DNA of 64,000 nt from contig NZ_JANQOO010000010.1 of NCBI RefSeq assembly GCF_028285715.1, positions 124,001 to 188,000 on the forward strand, given 5' to 3'. The translations under genes and the position numbers were made by a program. This DNA comes from Ulvibacterium sp. (GTDB taxonomy: Bacteria > Bacteroidota > Bacteroidia > Flavobacteriales > Flavobacteriaceae). Of this stretch, positions 1 to 9,313 are shown one piece after another. The notes below the pieces were generated by a model. The model had not been told where the DNA came from and did not search any database. It saw only the letters and a program-made list of their open reading frames with translations. How positions within the stretch are numbered: position 1 is the stretch's first letter; every line of letters begins with the position of its first letter.

Positions 1-1
1 C

Positions 2-610
2 ATGAAAGGTTGTGAATTTGCGATTGAAAATGGAATTGCGATGAATATCGCCGGAGGTACACATCACGCATATACCGACCGGGGCGAGGCCTTCTGTATG
101 TTAAATGACCAGGCCATAGGGGCACGTTACCTCCAGGCGAAGAATTTGGCCAAAAAAATCCTAATAGTGGATTTGGATGTCCATCAAGGGAACGGGACAG
201 CAGAGATATTCCAAAATGATGACTCGGTCTTTACCTTCTCCATGCATGGGGCCAATAACTATCCTTTTAAAAAGGAAAAATCGGATTTGGATATTCCTTT
301 GCAAAAAGGAACCGGGGATATCGAATATCTTTCCATTTTACGGGAGAATCTACCTAAACTCATCGATAAAACCCAACCCGATTTTATTTTTTATCTCTGT
401 GGGGTGGATATTATTGAAACCGATAAATTGGGAACATTAGCGGTAACCTTGGAAGGGTGTAAACAGCGGGACGAAATGGTATTGGAATCCTGTCATCGGT
501 TGGGCATTCCGGTGCAATGCAGTATGGGCGGTGGATATTCTGCCGATATCAAAAGAATTGTCGAGGCCCATGCCAATACCTTTCGTTTGGCACAACAAAT
601 CTTTTTTTGA
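2..610 (+). CDS. Histone deacetylase family hydrolase, 5' truncated by window edge
   Basis: The visible 202 residues match the C-terminal two thirds of the zinc-dependent arginase/deacetylase fold. NIAGGTHHA carries the paired histidines, IVDLDVHQGNG the metal-binding Asp and His, and the CGVD...DKLG segment and SMGGGY the end of the active site. Bacterial members are usually about 300 aa, so the start lies upstream of the window and the ATG at base 2 is probably internal. The family removes acetyl groups from acetylated amines; the substrate here cannot be told. It is followed at 723 by an unrelated lipoprotein gene. Confidence 0.85.
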   Translation: MKGCEFAIENGIAMNIAGGTHHAYTDRGEAFCMLNDQAIGARYLQAKNLAKKILIVDLDVHQGNGTAEIFQNDDSVFTFSMHGANNYPFKKEKSDLDIPLQKGTGDIEYLSILRENLPKLIDKTQPDFIFYLCGVDIIETDKLGTLAVTLEGCKQRDEMVLESCHRLGIPVQCSMGGGYSADIKRIVEAHANTFRLAQQIFF

Positions 611-722
611 ACAACGCTATCCGGTTTTGAACAAATTAAACTGGACGCAATCCTTACGCTGTTTTAGGAGTTTTCATTTTTTTGTACTTTCCCTGACCAT
701 TTTCAATCAAAATCTGCTTTTT

Positions 723-1760
723 ATGGGACTCGTTCGCTATGTATTCTTGACCCTTTTGTCCATTTCACTTTTCCCTTCCTGCAAGGAAAAACCAAAAGAA
801 CCTGTGTCCGTTCCAGAAGGGGTATCAAAAAATGAAGCCCAAAAAATAAAGGTCATTTTTGATACCGATGCCAACAATGAACTGGACGATCAGCATGCCA
901 TGGCCTATATGCTGTTCAACGGTGATGTTTTTGACATACGGGGAATCACGGTCAATGCCACATATAATGGAGGCGGTATTCAAGGACATTATGACGAGGC
1001 GGAAAGGGTATTGCAGTTGAGTAATTTAAAGGATTCCATACCGCTCTTAAAAGGGGCCAATGGAAATTTCGATGAGATTTCGGATAGCTTTGACCCCTAC
1101 AATTATGATGGGCAGGAAGGAGTGGATTTTATTTTGGAGGAGACCAAAAAGGATTCAACTATCATTGTAGCAGTGGGTAAGCTAACCAATATCGCCCTGG
1201 CTCTAAAAAAAGATCCCTCTTTCGCAGAGCGGACCAAAATTGTTTGGTTGGGAAGCAACTATCCGGAACCCGGGGAATACAATCAGGACAATGACACTAT
1301 TTCCATGAACTATGTGTTAAATAGTAAAATTCCTTTTGAAATGGTAACCGTGCGTTATGGAAAACCCTCGGGAACCGATGCCGTTGCCGTTACCCAGACA
1401 GAGGTAAATTCGAGAATGCCCGGATTGGGCCCAAAAGCAAAAACTCCCATTACCGGAAGGCATGGGGGAACCTTTGGAAATTTTGGGGATTATTCCATAA
1501 GTCTCTTTGAACATATCCATTACCATACCGACCCTCCCTCCCGTCCGCTCTTTGATATGGTTGCCCTGGCCATTTTAAAGGATAGCTCCTGGGGAGAACA
1601 AAAATCGATTCCAGCCCCGGTACTTATCAATAATAAATGGATAGAACGCCCACAGAACGACAGAGAAATCACAGTCTGGGAAAACTTTGACAAGGAAAAG
1701 GTTCTGGCAGACTTCTATGAAACCATGGAGAACCCCACTTTAGTATCGGCAACACAGTAG
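723..1760 (+). CDS. Nucleoside hydrolase-like lipoprotein
   Basis: The 345-aa product has a lipoprotein signal ending in LFPSC, then the family's N-terminal calcium-binding motif (DTDANNELDDQHA). The inosine/uridine-preferring nucleoside hydrolase fold continues to the C-terminus. The track opens the frame at 531, but the ATG at 723 gives a clean signal peptide and the longer form has none. Family members split the N-glycosidic bond of ribonucleosides; an envelope location would suit nucleoside scavenging. Substrate specificity is not visible. Confidence 0.8.
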   Translation: MGLVRYVFLTLLSISLFPSCKEKPKEPVSVPEGVSKNEAQKIKVIFDTDANNELDDQHAMAYMLFNGDVFDIRGITVNATYNGGGIQGHYDEAERVLQLSNLKDSIPLLKGANGNFDEISDSFDPYNYDGQEGVDFILEETKKDSTIIVAVGKLTNIALALKKDPSFAERTKIVWLGSNYPEPGEYNQDNDTISMNYVLNSKIPFEMVTVRYGKPSGTDAVAVTQTEVNSRMPGLGPKAKTPITGRHGGTFGNFGDYSISLFEHIHYHTDPPSRPLFDMVALAILKDSSWGEQKSIPAPVLINNKWIERPQNDREITVWENFDKEKVLADFYETMENPTLVSATQ

Positions 1761-1847
1761 CCACCACCCATTTCTGTCTAAAATTTTGGTTTTAAAAGAA
1801 AATACAAATTGAAATCTTAACGTTAACTTGAGCCGCAAATCAGTGCA

Positions 1848-2684
1848 ATGCAAAGAGTCTTTTCACTTTTTCTCTTCATAACCGTATGTTTCGTGCAGTC
1901 CCAGGATTTGCATACGGATATGACCGAAACCCGATGGGATATGTTCAAATATGACATAGGAAATGTTTTTTTGGGGGTGGGCCATGCCTATTCCAGGCCA
2001 TTGCATTGGCAGGGTGAGCAATGGGGCGATTTTGGCATTACTATGGTAGGAACCGGATTCGCCTATTTCTTGGATGATCCTACCTCAAGGTACTTTAGGG
2101 ATATTAAGGAAGACATCCCGCAGGTCATTCGGGATTACGGGTTTCAATATGGAAGCCCTTCCAACAATTACATGATAACAGGTGCCGTATATCTTGCCGG
2201 ACTTGCCATAAAGGATGAGAAGTTGAGGAGAACAGGGGTTCTGCTAATATCCTCCGCAACTGCTGGGGGATTTTTGCAACAGATCTTAAAATCAGCGGTG
2301 GGAAGGGCCAGACCCTTGAGCGGAAAAACCAAAGATACTTTTAGACCCTTATGGAGCGGGGACAAGGATTTTCATTCCTTTCCTTCAGGTCATGCCATTT
2401 TGGCCTTGACCAATGCCCATGCCATTGCAAAACAATTTAAAAGTCCTTGGATAAAAGGGGGTATTTATACCTTAGGGGCCATTCCCTCAATTTCTAGATT
2501 ATGGGAGGGCAAACATTGGCTCTCCGATGTAGTCTTTAGTGCGGTGGTAAGTATTTTCATCGTTGAGTCCATTGATCGTTATCTGGATACCAAATATGAC
2601 GAGAAATACAACGATAACCGTAAAAAAATTAGTTGGGATCTCAATTTTGGCCCGGGACAATTTGGAATTGTTGCGCGCTTCTGA
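1848..2684 (+). CDS. PAP2-family membrane phosphatase
   Basis: The 278-aa protein starts with a signal peptide (cleavage near CFVQSQ). It carries the three PAP2 phosphatase motifs in order: KSAVGRARP, the FPSGHA motif with the phosphate-binding Ser-Gly-His, and SRLWEGKHWLSDV with the catalytic histidine. Such enzymes dephosphorylate lipid phosphates (undecaprenyl pyrophosphate, phosphatidic acid or lipid A phosphate). The soluble N-terminal stretch before the first motif is longer than in minimal BacA-like PAP2 proteins. No operon partner is evident. Confidence 0.85.
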   Translation: MQRVFSLFLFITVCFVQSQDLHTDMTETRWDMFKYDIGNVFLGVGHAYSRPLHWQGEQWGDFGITMVGTGFAYFLDDPTSRYFRDIKEDIPQVIRDYGFQYGSPSNNYMITGAVYLAGLAIKDEKLRRTGVLLISSATAGGFLQQILKSAVGRARPLSGKTKDTFRPLWSGDKDFHSFPSGHAILALTNAHAIAKQFKSPWIKGGIYTLGAIPSISRLWEGKHWLSDVVFSAVVSIFIVESIDRYLDTKYDEKYNDNRKKISWDLNFGPGQFGIVARF

Positions 2685-2695
2685 CCTGGAAAGCA

Positions 2696-2725
2696 TTGTC
2701 AAAGTAGGTATAATTCGTAACTTTG
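2696..2725 (+). promoter_or_regulatory. Bacteroidota-type promoter for ferritin
   Basis: TTG at 2696-2698 and TAACTTTG at 2718-2725 are separated by 19 nt. This fits the Bacteroidota -33 TTG / -7 TAnnTTTG pattern. Transcription would begin about 10 nt before the ferritin ATG at 2742, giving a very short leader. Confidence 0.55.
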
Positions 2726-2741
2726 AAAAAAATTGAAATTT

Positions 2742-3260
2742 ATGTTATCCAAGAAGGTTGAAAAAGCATTGAACGGGCAAATTAGAATAGAGGCGGAATC
2801 CTCCCAGGTATATCTATCCATGGCCTCATGGGCAGAAGTAAAAGGTCTGGAAGGGATTTCCCAATTCATGTACAAACATTCCGATGAGGAACGGATGCAT
2901 ATGCTTAAACTGATAAAGTTCGTTAACGAAAGAGGTGGACACGCCACCATTTCCGACTTAAAGGCTCCCAAGACCGAATTCGGTACTTTCCAAAAAATGT
3001 TCCAAGAACTATACGACCATGAAATTTTCGTGTCGAAAAGTATAAATGACTTAGTGCATGTTACCTTGGAGGAAAAAGATTATGCCACTCATAATTTTCT
3101 GCAGTGGTATGTGGCCGAGCAAATCGAGGAGGAGGCCTTGGCCCGCACTATTTTGGATAAGATAAATCTCATCGGAAATGACAAAGGCGGCCTTTACCTT
3201 TTTGATAGGGATGTTCAACAAATAACCGTGGAAAGTGCCGCTTCGGATACCACGGAGTAA
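2742..3260 (+). CDS. ftnA: Non-haem ferritin
   Basis: The 172-aa product has the four-helix ferritin layout with di-iron ferroxidase ligands: a Glu in the first helix (IRIEAES), the EERMH pair in the second, and the Glu-rich EQIEEEA stretch in the fourth. It would assemble as a 24-mer and oxidise and store iron in the cytoplasm. I chose the ATG at 2742; the track start at 2733 is a TTG adding three residues. Its own promoter lies directly upstream. The length matches the bacterial ferritin (Ftn) class rather than bacterioferritin. Confidence 0.9.
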   Translation: MLSKKVEKALNGQIRIEAESSQVYLSMASWAEVKGLEGISQFMYKHSDEERMHMLKLIKFVNERGGHATISDLKAPKTEFGTFQKMFQELYDHEIFVSKSINDLVHVTLEEKDYATHNFLQWYVAEQIEEEALARTILDKINLIGNDKGGLYLFDRDVQQITVESAASDTTE

Positions 3261-3331
3261 AATTCCGCTGTTTTTCTTATTTAGATTTAATTAAAATAGT
3301 TACTTTTGGAATATTCCTTAAGTGATTATTT

Positions 3332-3514
3332 GTGGGCAAAAAAAAGAAGGTAACAAAAAAAAAGCTTAAAAAACTAGAAAAAGCCCAGAAGGCCGCATTG
3401 CGGAAATTGACTCCAAAGAGCTGTAAAACCAAGTGCTGTTCCAAATATAAAAAAGGCGAACCCAAACGGTGTAGTCGCTGCCCTTGCTTTGATTTATTGA
3501 AAAAAGTAGCTTAA
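3332..3514 (+). CDS. Small lysine- and cysteine-rich protein (GTG start)
   Basis: The 60-aa protein has a very basic N-terminal half rich in Lys and a C-terminal half with six cysteines (CKTKCC and CSRCPCF). No ATG is available, and the GTG at 3332 gives the whole basic segment. A possible -7 box (TACTTTTG, 3301-3308) lies upstream. The cysteine spacing suggests metal binding, and the Lys-rich tail could bind nucleic acid; neither is demonstrated. I recall similar short proteins in other Flavobacteriia but know no function. Confidence 0.6.
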   Translation: MGKKKKVTKKKLKKLEKAQKAALRKLTPKSCKTKCCSKYKKGEPKRCSRCPCFDLLKKVA

Positions 3515-3637
3515 TATCCAAACCGGCCTTACTTCATAAATGGTTACCCGCACACACCGAGAATCATAAAATTCAGTATCTTTCCTGTACCCTAGAATAC
3601 TGGGACAGTTTCAAAAACGTATGCATATTTTTTGCCC

Positions 3638-4927
3638 ATGAAGCAACTTCATCTGATTTTCACCTTCGTTTTCGCTGTGCTATCGTATGGCCAAACCCCA
3701 TCGGCAAGCACCTCTTCACCCCTTTCCGAAACTTCACCGACCGATGAAGGTATGTCCCCGGAGCGTTTGGAGCAAATAGATTTGATGCTACAGCAAGCCG
3801 TTGGAAAAAACAATATCCCAGGTGCCGTTGCCCTAATAGCCAGAAATGGGAAAATTGTATTTCATAAGGCCTATGGCAAGGCAGATAATGCATTGAACAG
3901 GACCATGGAAAAAAACACCATTTTCAGAATCGCCTCACAAACCAAGGCCATAACCTCTACCGCGGTAATGATGCTATGGGAAGAAGGAAAATTTCGTTTG
4001 GACGACCCTATTTCGAAATACATCCCAGATTTTGGAAAAGCTGAAATATTGGACACCTTCAATGAAAGCGATTCTACTTACACTACAAAGCCCGCGGAAA
4101 ACCAAATTACCATAAGACACCTTCTGTCGCACACTTCGGGATTGGGTTACGGGGTAATCGATGGTGACGAGCGGTTCCAAAAAATATATGCCAAAGCGGG
4201 TATTACGGACCTCTTTACCACCGAAAACATATCCATTGGCGAAAGTGTAAAGAAGCTTGCGAAACTACCGCTACATCATAACCCAGGCGATGCCTATGTA
4301 TACAGCGAAGGTTTGGACGTCCTTGGCTATTTTATTGAAGTTGTTTCCGGAATGCCGTTTGATGAATTTCTTCGAGAACGACTTTTTGACCCACTAGGCA
4401 TGGATGATACCTGGTTTTACCTTCCCGAAGAAAAGAAAGACCGGCTGGTGACCGTACAACGGAAAGGAGCAAGCGGATGGGAGAAATATCCTGTTACTTT
4501 TTATGATCCGGATTACCCTGTTAAAGGGGCTCGTCGATTTTTTTCGGGAGGTGCAGGATTGTCAAGCACCGCCAAGGACTATGCTACTTTTTTGCAGATG
4601 TATTTAAACGATGGCGAACTTAACGGAAAACGTATTTTAAGCCGGACTACCGTAAGAAGCATAATGGGGAACCAAACCGGGGAGCTGTGGGGCAATGGTA
4701 TAAAACATTACGGACTTGCGTTTGGTGTGGTTACCGCAAAAGGTCAGGATCATGGTGGTGAAGGAAGTGTCGGGACCTTTGATTGGGGCGGATATTTCAA
4801 TACCCAATATTTCGCAGACCCTCAGGAAAACATCATTGGAATATTAATGAAGCAAACCCGGGGACCTGTAGAAGATCAAACCGGTTGGAAATTTCGTCAG
4901 ATGGTTTTTGCCGCTGTGGATGACTGA
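3638..4927 (+). CDS. Serine hydrolase of the beta-lactamase/class C esterase family
   Basis: The product has a signal peptide ending near SYGQ, then the penicillin-binding-like fold. The nucleophile motif is SQTK (SxxK), the second motif YSE takes the YxN place, and a DHGGEGSVGTFDWGG stretch sits near the C-terminus. The class includes esterases, D-aminopeptidases and beta-lactamase-like proteins acting in the periplasm. I start at the ATG at 3638 rather than the TTG at 3632. A second, unlinked member lies at 50706. The substrate cannot be predicted. Confidence 0.85.
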   Translation: MKQLHLIFTFVFAVLSYGQTPSASTSSPLSETSPTDEGMSPERLEQIDLMLQQAVGKNNIPGAVALIARNGKIVFHKAYGKADNALNRTMEKNTIFRIASQTKAITSTAVMMLWEEGKFRLDDPISKYIPDFGKAEILDTFNESDSTYTTKPAENQITIRHLLSHTSGLGYGVIDGDERFQKIYAKAGITDLFTTENISIGESVKKLAKLPLHHNPGDAYVYSEGLDVLGYFIEVVSGMPFDEFLRERLFDPLGMDDTWFYLPEEKKDRLVTVQRKGASGWEKYPVTFYDPDYPVKGARRFFSGGAGLSSTAKDYATFLQMYLNDGELNGKRILSRTTVRSIMGNQTGELWGNGIKHYGLAFGVVTAKGQDHGGEGSVGTFDWGGYFNTQYFADPQENIIGILMKQTRGPVEDQTGWKFRQMVFAAVDD

Positions 4928-5250
4928 TTTTTTGTTTCAAAAGACCCGCTCTACTTACTCCAATTTGAAGTAATGGGATAGATATACCACACTCCCAGGT
5001 TCTTTAAGTGGAAAATGCCAAAAACTTGTACTAAACTTGGGACCCGTTTCCATAATTAATTAAGAAATGGCCCATACACTTCTTATTGAGCACCCACTGT
5101 AAAAAAGATAGTATTGCCACGAAATTAAAGTGCTCTTTCCTACTTCCATAAATGTAAATCTTACTCCTTTTTAACAGTTTGATCAGGATATTAATGACCA
5201 AGGTTAGGTCTTTCAATTTTTTTTGAATTAGTAATGGTATTGTATTGAAG
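4928..5250. other. Intergenic region without a credible gene
   Basis: AT-rich spacer between the serine hydrolase and the molybdenum hydroxylase operon. The 61-aa minus-strand frame at 5031-5216 has no recognisable domain and I do not accept it. The downstream part carries the inverted repeats listed next. Confidence 0.5.
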
Positions 5251-5293
5251 AATATCGTAATTTAATTCGATATTATTTTTACTAAATCGAATT
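5251..5293 (+). promoter_or_regulatory. Two overlapping inverted repeats before the molybdenum hydroxylase operon
   Basis: AATATCG (5251-5257) pairs with CGATATT (5268-5274), and AATTCGAT (5264-5271) pairs perfectly with ATCGAATT (5286-5293). The two stems share CGAT at 5268-5271, so they exclude each other in RNA. The second ends 8 nt before the ATG at 5302. The block could be an operator dyad or alternative leader hairpins. This is seen in sequence; the function is inferred. Confidence 0.4.
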
Positions 5294-5301
5294 GCAGTTC
5301 T

Positions 5302-5937
5302 ATGGAAAATAAAGACCAAGGTCCGGAATCCAAACCGGAAAAAACCATAAGTAGGCGCAGTTTTATCAGAGGTGCAGGATTATCTACCGCAAGTAGTGTC
5401 CTCATGACTTCAAATGCCTTCGCACTCGAGTACAAGGAACAAGCTCAGACGGGAAAAGAATTTGGCCCCGATGCCACAACGATAAAGATGAAGGTCAATG
5501 GCATAACAAAATCCCTTAGCGTAGAACCCAGAACAACCCTGGCTTCGGCTCTGAGAGATCATCTGGAGCTTACCGGAACCAAGGTTGTCTGTGATAGAGG
5601 CTCTTGTTCCGCATGTACGGTTTATTTGGATGGTAAGCCCGTGAATTCCTGTATGATGTCAGCGTTTGATGTTGGAGACAAAGAAATTACTACGATTGAA
5701 GGTATTGCCAAAAACGGTGAATTGCATCCGGTTCAGGAAGCCTTTATAGAACATGATGCTTCCCAATGTGGGTACTGCACGCCTGGGATGGTTATGTCTT
5801 GTGTAAACCTTGTAGATAACAACCCCAATCCCAATTTGGAAGATGTAAAGAACGCTACTCGAGGCAACCTTTGCCGTTGTGGCACCTACCCCCATGTCTT
5901 TAAGGCTACTTTGGAAGCAGCAAAAAAAATGAATTAA
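5302..5937 (+). CDS. Molybdenum hydroxylase 2Fe-2S subunit, Tat-exported
   Basis: The 211-aa small subunit of a xanthine-oxidase-family enzyme. It starts with a twin-arginine signal (SRRSFIRGAG). The plant-type ferredoxin cluster follows (CDRGSCSACTVYLDG...NSC), then the second 2Fe-2S domain (CGYCTPGM and GNLCRCGTYP). It passes electrons from the Moco site to FAD. The Tat signal puts the complex in the periplasm, as in the PaoABC (YagTSR) aldehyde oxidoreductase type. The Moco subunit begins one base after its stop. Confidence 0.92.
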   Translation: MENKDQGPESKPEKTISRRSFIRGAGLSTASSVLMTSNAFALEYKEQAQTGKEFGPDATTIKMKVNGITKSLSVEPRTTLASALRDHLELTGTKVVCDRGSCSACTVYLDGKPVNSCMMSAFDVGDKEITTIEGIAKNGELHPVQEAFIEHDASQCGYCTPGMVMSCVNLVDNNPNPNLEDVKNATRGNLCRCGTYPHVFKATLEAAKKMN

Positions 5938-5938
5938 G

Positions 5939-8284
5939 ATGGATACTAGAAAAGAAAAATTCCCATACGGTATTCCAGGGCATAATTTAAACCAAGTGGA
6001 ACGGGAAATTCCTGTTGAAGAGCCGCCTGCGTGGCCTATCAATGATGAGTTAAAACTTATCGGAAAAAGGGTCACAAGAATCGATGCCCTCGAAAAAGTG
6101 ACCGGCAAGGCAATTTATACCTCAGATATTAGATTGCCAGGTATGCTGTACGCAAAGATGTTGCGTTCCAATGTGCCCCATGCCACTATCTCATCCATAG
6201 ATATATCCCAAGCGAAAAGACTTCCTGGCGTACATGCCATTCACCTTATCGAGAACGCACCAAAAGAGGGAGAGGAAAAGAGCACGAATAAATACCCCAT
6301 GGTAAAATATGTGGGTCAACCTTTGGCAGGTGTTGCTGCCGAAAGTTTAGAAACTGCCAAGGAGGCTGTTTCGTTAATCAAGGTAAACTACGAGCAAAAA
6401 CCATTTGTTATAGACATTGAAGCCGCCATGGAACTCAATGCCCCTATTGTGTTTGATGCGCCTATCCAACAGCAGCAAGATGGTGGGGACGTAGGCGAGA
6501 CTCATGATGGCAGCAAGGGAGAAGGTAATGTTAGAGGGCCATCCACTAGCAGTTTTTTTGGCGGGCCCAGGGGTAATTTGGAAGAAGGATTTAAAGAAGC
6601 CGATGTTATCGTAGAAAGAACGTATAGAACTCAGGTACATACACATATGCCATTAGAGACCCATGGCGTTGTTGTGGATTGGAATGCCGATGTTATGACG
6701 GTCTATGCCTCCACACAAAATACGGCTGCGGTTCGGAATGAGATGGCCAGCGTTTTCAATTTGCCAAAAAGCAAGGTGCGTGTCATCTGCGAATTCATGG
6801 GCGGCGGATTCGGTGCCAAGCACAGCGCCGGAAGTTTTGGACCTATGGCCGCGAATCTGGCGAAAAAAACAGGTAGGCCCGTTTGGCTGATGCTAGATAG
6901 GCAGGAAGAGCATCTTGCAGAGGGAAATCGTCCCAATTCAATTCAATACCTAAAAATTGGGGCCAAGAAAGACGGAACCTTGACCGGTATTCAACAGCGC
7001 TCCCATGGAACGGCTGGTGTTGGACTAGGCGCCGGAGTGGGGCGTATCGCCCAAATCCTATACACCTGTCCAAATTTTGCCACCGAACAGTACGACGTTT
7101 TGACCAATGCCGGACCTGGAGCGGCATGGCGCGCACCTGGAAATGTGCAAGGCGCTTTCGGCCTGGAACAAGCCATAGATGAAATGGCGGAAAAACTAAA
7201 TTTGGATCCCTTAAGTTACCGGGACCATATCGATATCAGCGAAGTACGAAAAGTAGAACGCCAACGGGGAGCGGAACTTTTTGGATGGTCCCGTCGCAAA
7301 CCTGCCGGAAGTGGCAAGGGTGTGGTAAAAAAAGGGCTTGGAGTAGGGCAATCTACCTGGCCCCGATTTGTTTCGTTGGATTCTTCCGTGGAAATTAAAA
7401 TCCATAAAGGCGGAGGTGTAGAGATACGATCTAGCGTTCAGGATATAGGAACAGGGACTAAGACCATTCTTGCCCAAGTAGTCGCCGAGGAATTGGGCTT
7501 AGAAGTAAAGGATATCAAAGTAAATATTGGCGATACCTTTTTTCCTGTAGGACCAGGTTCCGGTGGAAGTGTGGTCACGGGTTCTATTACACCTCCTACC
7601 CGTAACGCAGCCTTTGAGGCAAAAATGGCTGTATTGAAACTTGTAGCCAAAAAATGGGAAACAGATTCTTCCGAATTGTATATGGCCGATGGTCAAGTGG
7701 GCCATAAAACAAATACAGACCTTAAAATGTCCTTTAAGGAAGCCACCAGGCTAATGCGAACCAGCCAAATCAGTAAAATAGCCAGCCGATCGGATGATTA
7801 CGGTGGCTTTCAACAACCTTGGGGTCTGGCTTACGGTGATCTGGGATCAGTTCAATTTGCAGAGGTTAGCGTCAATACCGATACGGGATTTGTAAAGGTA
7901 GATCGTATAGTGGCAGCGCATAGCTGCGGTAGACCATTAAATATTGGACAATTGGAAAGTCAGATCAATGGAGGAGTCATCCAAGGGGTATCTTATGCCC
8001 TTTATGAAAACAGGGTGATGGACAATAGCACTGGCCATATGATGAACGCCAATGTGGATCAGTACAAAGTCCCATTTTCTATGGAAATTCCCGAGATTGA
8101 AACAGTAATCGTGGAAGAATATTCCGGGCGTTCCTCCACCGATGCATATGGCATTGGGGAACCCGCTAATATTGCCACGGCAGCGGCAATAGCCAACGCG
8201 GTTTACAACGCAATTGGAGTAAGGCTTTATGAAATACCCATTACCCCATCTAGCGTTCTTAAAGCATTAAGTAAAGTCTCTTAA
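5939..8284 (+). CDS. Molybdenum hydroxylase Moco-binding subunit
   Basis: The 781-aa catalytic subunit opens with the aldehyde-oxidase a/b hammerhead domain (KVTGKAIYTSDI). Molybdopterin-binding segments follow (CEFMGGGFGAKHS, GAAWRAPGNVQGAFG), and near the C-terminus YGIGEPAN carries the catalytic glutamate. It oxidises an aldehyde or N-heterocycle with water as oxygen donor. It has no signal of its own, so it should be exported folded with the Tat-bearing small subunit. An insertion rich in Gly, Asp and Ser near residues 175-205 is unusual. The substrate is unknown. Confidence 0.9.
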   Translation: MDTRKEKFPYGIPGHNLNQVEREIPVEEPPAWPINDELKLIGKRVTRIDALEKVTGKAIYTSDIRLPGMLYAKMLRSNVPHATISSIDISQAKRLPGVHAIHLIENAPKEGEEKSTNKYPMVKYVGQPLAGVAAESLETAKEAVSLIKVNYEQKPFVIDIEAAMELNAPIVFDAPIQQQQDGGDVGETHDGSKGEGNVRGPSTSSFFGGPRGNLEEGFKEADVIVERTYRTQVHTHMPLETHGVVVDWNADVMTVYASTQNTAAVRNEMASVFNLPKSKVRVICEFMGGGFGAKHSAGSFGPMAANLAKKTGRPVWLMLDRQEEHLAEGNRPNSIQYLKIGAKKDGTLTGIQQRSHGTAGVGLGAGVGRIAQILYTCPNFATEQYDVLTNAGPGAAWRAPGNVQGAFGLEQAIDEMAEKLNLDPLSYRDHIDISEVRKVERQRGAELFGWSRRKPAGSGKGVVKKGLGVGQSTWPRFVSLDSSVEIKIHKGGGVEIRSSVQDIGTGTKTILAQVVAEELGLEVKDIKVNIGDTFFPVGPGSGGSVVTGSITPPTRNAAFEAKMAVLKLVAKKWETDSSELYMADGQVGHKTNTDLKMSFKEATRLMRTSQISKIASRSDDYGGFQQPWGLAYGDLGSVQFAEVSVNTDTGFVKVDRIVAAHSCGRPLNIGQLESQINGGVIQGVSYALYENRVMDNSTGHMMNANVDQYKVPFSMEIPEIETVIVEEYSGRSSTDAYGIGEPANIATAAAIANAVYNAIGVRLYEIPITPSSVLKALSKVS

Positions 8285-8294
8285 ATACAAAACC

Positions 8295-9311
8295 ATGAAT
8301 AGATTTAGTTGGCACGAAGCAAAATCTGTTGAGGATGCCCTTGAGCAGGTCAACTCTACCCTTTCCGATGAGCTATATCAGCCTACCCAAAAAGCCGCGG
8401 TTTTTAAATCTGGTGGCATTGATGTGTTCGACTGGGTAAAGGAAGGTTTGCTTAAGCCTCAAAAGATGGTCAATATCCGGAACATTCCGGGCCTCGATAA
8501 AATTAGTTATGACCGTAAGAAAGGCTTACGAATAGGGTGCAATGTTACCCTGGCGGAAATTGCTTCAAATCCTGAAATCGAAAATCAGTATTTGGCGCTC
8601 CATCAAGCGGTAAACCATGCTGCAACTCCCCAGCTCCGTAATGTTTCTACCTTGGGTGGCAATATTGCACAGCGCAACCGCTGTTGGTATTTTCGTTCGG
8701 CGGATCACAACTGCTTAAGAAAAGGAGGCGATCGCTGTTTCGCACGTAATTCACAAACCGGTGAAAATGAAAACCATGCCATACTCAATAATGGTTCTTG
8801 CGTAAGCGTCCATGCATCCTCTATAGCTACCGCACTTATGGCCTTCAATGCCAGTGTAGTCATTGCGAATGCCGAAGGGAAAGAAAAAACGGTTCCTATG
8901 GACGATTTCTTTGTCTCCCCAGGGGAAGACATTGCCATGGAGAATATTCTTAAGACCAAGGAAATCATAACCGAAATTATTCTCCCTCCACTATCAAAAA
9001 ACACTAAAAGTTCGTATATCAAACAGGTAGCCCGTGAATCCTATGATTGGTCCCTGGCGGATGTGGCAGTGGTTATGGAGGTTTCGGGAAGTACCTGCAA
9101 ATCGGCAAGCATAGTCTTAGGGGCAGCTGCTCCGGTACCGTATCGTTCTGTTGAAGCCCAGCAGGCTATTGAAAATAAAACTATTAATAGTGAAAATGCC
9201 ACAAATGCGGCAAAAGCCGCGATGACAAAAGCGCGCCCACTTTCTAAAAATGATTATAAAGTACCTCTATTTATATCCACAATTAAGCAAACCATTTTAG
9301 AAATCTCCTAG
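8295..9311 (+). CDS. Molybdenum hydroxylase FAD subunit with extra Fe-S cysteines
   Basis: The 338-aa medium subunit has the FAD-binding PCMH domain (LGGNIAQRNRCWYF region) and a C-terminal CO-dehydrogenase-flavoprotein domain. A cysteine-bearing insert (NRCWYFRSADHNC, GGDRC) resembles the 4Fe-4S insert of the PaoB/YagS type. It would relay electrons from the 2Fe-2S subunit to an external acceptor. It lies 10 nt after the Moco subunit in the operon. The subunit order FeS-Moco-FAD differs from the paoABC order. Confidence 0.9.
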   Translation: MNRFSWHEAKSVEDALEQVNSTLSDELYQPTQKAAVFKSGGIDVFDWVKEGLLKPQKMVNIRNIPGLDKISYDRKKGLRIGCNVTLAEIASNPEIENQYLALHQAVNHAATPQLRNVSTLGGNIAQRNRCWYFRSADHNCLRKGGDRCFARNSQTGENENHAILNNGSCVSVHASSIATALMAFNASVVIANAEGKEKTVPMDDFFVSPGEDIAMENILKTKEIITEIILPPLSKNTKSSYIKQVARESYDWSLADVAVVMEVSGSTCKSASIVLGAAAPVPYRSVEAQQAIENKTINSENATNAAKAAMTKARPLSKNDYKVPLFISTIKQTILEIS

Positions 9312-9313
9312 GC

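Noticed and set aside
5031-5216. 61-aa minus-strand frame
   Set aside because: AT-rich spacer frame with no signal, domain or coupled neighbour.
5659-6108. 149-aa minus-strand frame
   Set aside because: Shadow of the molybdenum hydroxylase genes, which carry clear Fe-S and Moco motifs on the plus strand.
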